A DNA stretch of 64,000 bases from Paenibacillus tundrae (GTDB taxonomy: Bacteria > Bacillota > Bacilli > Paenibacillales > Paenibacillaceae), in the NCBI RefSeq assembly GCF_030812775.1, contig NZ_JAUSTI010000012.1, forward strand, positions 1 to 64,000, in the 5' to 3' direction. A program made the position numbers and the translations under genes. Under the pieces are notes generated by a model, which was not told the origin of the DNA, ran no database searches, and saw only the letters and a program-made list of their open reading frames with translations. This document shows positions 59,844-64,000 of the stretch, piece after piece. Position 1 is the first letter of the stretch; every line of letters begins with the position of its first letter.

Positions 59844-61637
59844 ATGCTGCGGACACGCAAAATACGCTGGCTTAGCGGAACCTTGGTTCTGCTGGTATTA
59901 CTAACGCTACTTCTGCCTTCGACAATGCTGCCTCAGGCGGCAGCGGCTCAGGCACAAACGAGTGGAATTGATGCGGTACTTGTGGCCGATGTAAGTAATT
60001 CGATGAACACAAGTGATCGTGACAAGATCAGCAATGAAGCCATGAAAATGTTTATTGATATGCTACCTGTCCAAGGGGACAAGGTAGGGATTGTCGCTTA
60101 CACCGATCAGGTGGAGCGGGAAAAAGCGATGCTAGAGATTCAGTCCGATGCGGACAAAAGCAACCTGAAGGATTTTATTGATCAGCTGGGTAGAGGGCCG
60201 TATACGGATATTTCCGTAGGTGTCGCCGAGGCTGTGAACATTCTGAACCATGGCGCTGACCCGTCCCATTCACCGATGATTGTGCTACTGGCGGATGGTA
60301 ACAACGATTTTAACAAAACAAAAGGTCGTACACAGGCTGAGTCCGATGCAGATCTGGACATAGCCGTGAAGGAAGCACAGTCACAAGGCATTCCTGTGTA
60401 TACGATTGGTCTGAATGCGGATGGCAAACTGAACAAGGATGCACTTGCTGATCTAGCTCAGCAGACAGGCGGAAAATCTTTTATCACCGATACGCCAGAG
60501 GATCTGCCACAGATTCTAAGCGAAATTTTCGCCGATCATGCCAAATTAAATGTCGTGAAGCTGCCTTCCATCACGGGAAACGGCAGTTATCAGGAAGTTA
60601 CCGTGAATGTGCCGAATGATAGTGTGCTGGAAGCTAACATTTCGATCATGTCATCGAAGCCAGTTGAAATTCAGTTAACAGATCCTGCTGGCCAAGCTGT
60701 AGACCTGAACTCGAATGCGGCCAAGTTAACCACTTCGAAGAGCTATTCCTTGGTGAAGCTACTTAAACCGCAAGAGGGAGATTGGAAGCTACGAGTCAAA
60801 GGGGCTCCGAAGGACAGTATCGATATCAATCTGCTCTTTAACTACGATCTGCAACTCGTCGTGGATCCAATTAAGACCAAGTCCTATAAAAAAGGCGACA
60901 AGATCGATCTAACCGCAAAGCTGGAGAATGGCGGTCAACCATTACAGGATCAAGACCTGTATGCTGACATGAAGGCGACGCTGGTGATCAACGATGTGGA
61001 TACAGGTAAAAGTGAGGAACAGCCAATCGAGAACACAGGAAATGGATTTGCTGGTACGTTCACTGTTCCAGACAATCACAATTATGAGCTGGTTATTCGG
61101 GCAGAGGAAGATAGTTTTTACCGCGAGAGTGCTCCAGTCATCATTAATGCTGGCGGAGCAGCGGGAAGTGGAACTCAGCCGACGACATCAGCTGGTGGGG
61201 AGGACAAGCCGTTTCCATGGTTACCTGTGATTCTGGGTGTCATCGCTCTGATCGTGGTGGCGGTTGGCGGTTGGTTCTTGATGGGCTGGATGAAACGTAA
61301 AAATCGCGGCTTTGTCGGTCAGATGGTCGTCGAGATTCGTGATGAGAACACGGGAGACAAGTCTTATCCCCAATACAAAAAGCTAGCATCGTTCCGGGGC
61401 AAATTCCATCTGCATCAATTGCTGCAGCTAGACCCTGAACTAAAGGAAACGGAAAAATATATATTTACACCCGGCAATGGTGACCGGATTATGATACGCA
61501 ACACCGCAGGCGGCACGCTGGAGAAATCCGGTCGTGCGGTCGATGCAAGCTCAGGCGTTGAACTGAAGAACGGTGATCGACTGAGCATCCCGCTGCAACA
61601 GGCGGATAAAACCATTTTGATCGAATATCTAATTTAA
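59844..61637 (+). CDS. VWA-domain membrane protein
   Basis: 597 residues. Residues 1-36 are a signal peptide (LSGTLVLLVLLTLLLPST, then AQAAAA-like cleavage region). Residues ~40-230 are a von Willebrand A domain with MIDAS DVSNS (D49, S51, S53) and Thr in GPYTDISVGVAEAV. Residues ~235-440 are beta-rich extracellular modules. A membrane helix lies at ~458-485 (FPWLPVILGVIALIVVAV). The last ~110 residues are cytoplasmic and beta-rich. ATG at 59844 follows GGAG; the frame to 59787 is unsupported. The tubulin-like gene follows after a family A element, making a likely functional pair. Confidence 0.9.
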   Translation: MLRTRKIRWLSGTLVLLVLLTLLLPSTMLPQAAAAQAQTSGIDAVLVADVSNSMNTSDRDKISNEAMKMFIDMLPVQGDKVGIVAYTDQVEREKAMLEIQSDADKSNLKDFIDQLGRGPYTDISVGVAEAVNILNHGADPSHSPMIVLLADGNNDFNKTKGRTQAESDADLDIAVKEAQSQGIPVYTIGLNADGKLNKDALADLAQQTGGKSFITDTPEDLPQILSEIFADHAKLNVVKLPSITGNGSYQEVTVNVPNDSVLEANISIMSSKPVEIQLTDPAGQAVDLNSNAAKLTTSKSYSLVKLLKPQEGDWKLRVKGAPKDSIDINLLFNYDLQLVVDPIKTKSYKKGDKIDLTAKLENGGQPLQDQDLYADMKATLVINDVDTGKSEEQPIENTGNGFAGTFTVPDNHNYELVIRAEEDSFYRESAPVIINAGGAAGSGTQPTTSAGGEDKPFPWLPVILGVIALIVVAVGGWFLMGWMKRKNRGFVGQMVVEIRDENTGDKSYPQYKKLASFRGKFHLHQLLQLDPELKETEKYIFTPGNGDRIMIRNTAGGTLEKSGRAVDASSGVELKNGDRLSIPLQQADKTILIEYLI

Positions 61638-61668
61638 AATACTAAAACCGTTAGAGGTTGGGAAAAAC

Positions 61669-61860
61669 CGTTTACACGAAGACGTAGAGGATAGAAATAA
61701 CGTGAAGAAGCGGTAGCGCTCGCCTGAAAGCTTTCTTTCAGAAAGCTACTTCGGAAGCATACGCTATCCCCAGATTTTAACCTTTGAAAAAGAGAATCGA
61801 AAAATCCGAGGATAACAGCGATCGGAAGGTTGTTCTGTCATCGGAGTGGCAAGTGTAATC
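61669..61860 (+). repeat. Family A palindromic element, copy A7 (long form)
   Basis: Carries the CCTGAAAGCTTTCTTTCAGA internal module like A1, plus the TATCCCCAGATTTT/AAAATCCGAGGATAA core and the CGATCGGAAGG, CTGTCATCGGAGTGG right end. It separates the VWA gene from the tubulin-like gene. Confidence 0.85.
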
Positions 61861-61902
61861 ATGTTTTATTTCCAACTGCGTTTACCAAAGGGAGGACATG
61901 GA

Positions 61903-64000
61903 ATGAAACCGATTGTTAGAGAACATATTCAGCAACTGGATGTATCGCTTGGCGGAGGAATTGTCAGCGAAAAAATCAGGGTGGATACGATCGATAACCC
62001 GATGTTGATTATTGGTCTTGGGGGAACAGGGATCGATGCATTACTTCGTCTCAAGTATCAGATTAATCGTCGCTTCAAGCTGCCACAAGATCCAGTGTCG
62101 AAGAAGAAAATGGAGAAACCAGACAATGTCGAGTTTCTTGCATTCGAAACGAACGAACAGGATCGTGCGAAGAGATACAAAGGAATCGGTCTAGACCCGA
62201 TTAACGAATTCGTGTTACTGTCCAACGCCGAGATTGGCGGATTGCTGCAGAACCGCAGTGTGCTGGAGCCTTATATTACGGACTGGCTCTCGCCAGAGCT
62301 GAGCATTACGGATGGTATGAACGGAGCTGCGGGTGTTCGTCAGGCAGGTCGTCTGCTGTTGTTCACGAAGATCAACCAAGTGGTGCAAGCCATCGATAAG
62401 AAGATTAAGACACTTTCCGTAGGTACGAATAAGAAATTGATGGTGTTCTTGCTCACCGGTCTGTCCGGGGGTACTGGCAGTGGATGCTTCCTCGATATTT
62501 CCTATATTGTGCGTGGCATCATCGAACGTGATCATGGCTCAGCAGGGATTGACCGGGTCAATACACTGGGCTACCTGTTCACGCCAGACGTGAACTTGTC
62601 CAACAAAAGCTTGAGTGAGCATACACGGGAGTATATCCGCAAGAACGGTTATGCTGCGCTTAAAGAGCTGGACTACTGGATGAACGTGGACAGCCGCGGA
62701 GAACGTTTTACGCAGAAGTACGGTAACATTCTGACCGTGAACTCGCCGTTGCCACCGTTTAACCTGTGTCACTTGATCTCAGCCACGAACACGGAAGGTA
62801 AACTGCTGGAGAATGCGTATGATTACTGTATGAATGTTACGGCAGAGAATATCACCAACTTCATGGCGAGTGAAGAGAAGCAGTCTGGGGAAGAGTTCGC
62901 GATCCATGACTACATTAGCAACATTCGTACCAACATTGCACAGATGAACAAGGTATACCCGGCGAACTATGATTACAACATCATCGGTGCATCCTCGGCT
63001 GTACTACCGATTGAAGAAATGACGACATATCTGGCGTACCGGATGTTCGACAAGATGAGCACGATGTTCTCCAAAGCACCAAACCAGGAAGATACCGAGA
63101 AATTCGCTCGTAAGCTGGGCATTGATCTCGAAAGTGTAGTGAAGGCATTTGAATCCCGCGTGCCAGAGCCGCTCCCAGGTTATCAGAACAGTGAACGTCT
63201 GTCCTACAACAATGTCGTGAAATCCCAAGTCGTGAACATGGACACGGAGCTGGAACAGAACTTCCTGGCACGTGCTCGTGAAGAATATATCAAGGCGAAG
63301 AAACAGCATCCAGGTGAGATTGCAGGGCAATTCACTGAACAGATTCGCCGGATGTTCCTGCACCCAGAACAAGGGCCATTCTATGTTTCTCGTCTCATCT
63401 ATACGGAGAAAGGCTTCTGTATTCTCAAAATGATCCAATCGTACATTGAGACTTTACGGGAGAATGCTTTCCGCATTCCGCGTGATATCGAGGCTGCCCA
63501 AGAACAGTCTGAAGAGAAACTCGGTGATGCGAAGAGTGCCTTCGTCTCCAAAGAGAAGAAAAAGAATGCTTATATTGAAGCTAAAATTCATGAGTACTGG
63601 CTGCATGCTGATGTAGAGCGGAACGAGCAGATGATTGAGTTCTATGAGGATCTATATGAACTACTCAACCAAGAGAACAGCCGCATCTATAACGTATTTA
63701 GTGAGACATTGAATGCCCTCAGTTCAATTTTCTCCAAGAACGGAGATATTCTGACCCGCGGGGAAGAACAGGCAGATCACAAAGGCAACAAGACGTATTA
63801 TTGGAACGTGGTAAGTGTACCGGATATCGTCAGCGTCGTGGACGGGCTGTTAGACAAGCGTGATACGGATGACTTGATCCGTGACTTCTCGCGTGAACTG
63901 CTGGAGAACTCTAACCAGTGGGTGAAGGAGAACGAAATTGACGTCGTTAGCTCCATCTCAGACTTCTTGACCGAGAAGTTCGGCGATCTAATTACCCGTT
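61903..64000 (+). CDS. Tubulin/FtsZ-like GTPase (Tubulin_2 type), cut by window end
   Basis: At least 699 residues are visible and the frame is open at the window end. Residues 34-46 contain the nucleotide-binding GLGGTGIDAL (38-47), and residues 185-195 contain GLSGGTGSG, the tubulin/FtsZ signature that contacts GTP phosphates. Both are at the spacing expected of the superfamily. The rest is helical and charged (EEYIKAKKQHPGEIAGQF, EKKKNAYIEAKIHEYW); no T7-loop could be placed by eye. This matches a large divergent tubulin-like family that was predicted, from gene context, to work with VWA proteins in membrane remodelling. GGGAGG precedes the ATG. Confidence 0.82.
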   Translation, partial: MKPIVREHIQQLDVSLGGGIVSEKIRVDTIDNPMLIIGLGGTGIDALLRLKYQINRRFKLPQDPVSKKKMEKPDNVEFLAFETNEQDRAKRYKGIGLDPINEFVLLSNAEIGGLLQNRSVLEPYITDWLSPELSITDGMNGAAGVRQAGRLLLFTKINQVVQAIDKKIKTLSVGTNKKLMVFLLTGLSGGTGSGCFLDISYIVRGIIERDHGSAGIDRVNTLGYLFTPDVNLSNKSLSEHTREYIRKNGYAALKELDYWMNVDSRGERFTQKYGNILTVNSPLPPFNLCHLISATNTEGKLLENAYDYCMNVTAENITNFMASEEKQSGEEFAIHDYISNIRTNIAQMNKVYPANYDYNIIGASSAVLPIEEMTTYLAYRMFDKMSTMFSKAPNQEDTEKFARKLGIDLESVVKAFESRVPEPLPGYQNSERLSYNNVVKSQVVNMDTELEQNFLARAREEYIKAKKQHPGEIAGQFTEQIRRMFLHPEQGPFYVSRLIYTEKGFCILKMIQSYIETLRENAFRIPRDIEAAQEQSEEKLGDAKSAFVSKEKKKNAYIEAKIHEYWLHADVERNEQMIEFYEDLYELLNQENSRIYNVFSETLNALSSIFSKNGDILTRGEEQADHKGNKTYYWNVVSVPDIVSVVDGLLDKRDTDDLIRDFSRELLENSNQWVKENEIDVVSSISDFLTEKFGDLITR

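Noticed and set aside
61994-62200. Short alternative frames inside the tubulin-like gene
   Set aside because: The long frame from 61903 has a GGGAGG site, no stop to the window end, and two GTP-binding motifs.

Overview
The window looks like chromosome of a Gram-positive endospore former, most probably Paenibacillus or a close relative. The evidence is a complete A-C-D-B spore-germination receptor operon, AGGAGG-type ribosome sites with frequent GTG and TTG starts, a Bacillus-type cobalamin operon with the CbiH60-like fusion, a PerR/KatA pair, a YoxD-like reductase and a YhfW-like Rieske oxidoreductase. No tRNA, rRNA, CRISPR array, phage or transposase gene was seen. The region is core chromosome seasoned with short non-coding inverted-repeat elements.

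Layout. 0.3-10.7 kb: mostly minus-strand single genes (membrane protein, CDF metal transporter, SMI1/KNR4 protein, extradiol dioxygenase + esterase pair, short-chain reductase, PadR-HAAS-DUF4097 module, FAD/Rieske oxidoreductase), with a plus-strand glyoxalase-fold protein and a cupin XRE regulator. 11-14 kb: a 939-residue GH3 glycosidase and a chemotaxis-receptor pseudogene. 14.5-22 kb: anaerobic ribonucleotide reductase nrdDG behind an Fnr-type site, a hybrid sensor kinase with eroded ATP-binding boxes, an aldo/keto reductase and a diguanylate cyclase. 21.8-28.1 kb: PerR, an orphan winged-helix regulator, catalase with a PerR box, a BlaI/M56-peptidase pair, DoxX, pirin and a protein of unknown function. 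28.3-32.6 kb: germination receptor operon. 32.7-46.8 kb: hemD, then a cobalamin riboswitch and the anaerobic corrin-ring operon cbiH60-X-J-C-D-ET-L-F-G and cbiA. Four 140-bp tandem repeats of unknown function sit between cbiC and cbiD. 47.2-58.3 kb: ThuA-like protein, phasin-like + ABC1 kinase pair, secreted protein, SulP transporter, DEAD-box helicase and two tandem paralogous membrane proteins. 58.4-64 kb: a zinc-ribbon membrane protein with a 47-residue upstream partner, facing a VWA-domain membrane protein followed by a large tubulin/FtsZ-like GTPase cut by the window end.

How the parts work together. HemD makes uroporphyrinogen III. The riboswitch operon converts its methylated derivative into cobyrinic acid a,c-diamide by the early-cobalt anaerobic route. 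PerR probably represses katA and perhaps itself. The BlaI-like repressor probably binds a palindrome over its own promoter and may be inactivated by the M56 protease encoded next to it. The VWA and tubulin-like pair matches a predicted bacterial membrane-remodelling system and is the most interesting gene pair here.

Non-coding structure. At least three families of short palindromic elements are dispersed between genes. Family A is about 180 bp, with three well-preserved copies, one diverged copy and two fragments. Family B is about 204 bp with GTTCAAAAAG ends, one full copy and three remnants. There are also single inverted-repeat elements at 17.3 kb and 53.4 kb. None carries a gene.
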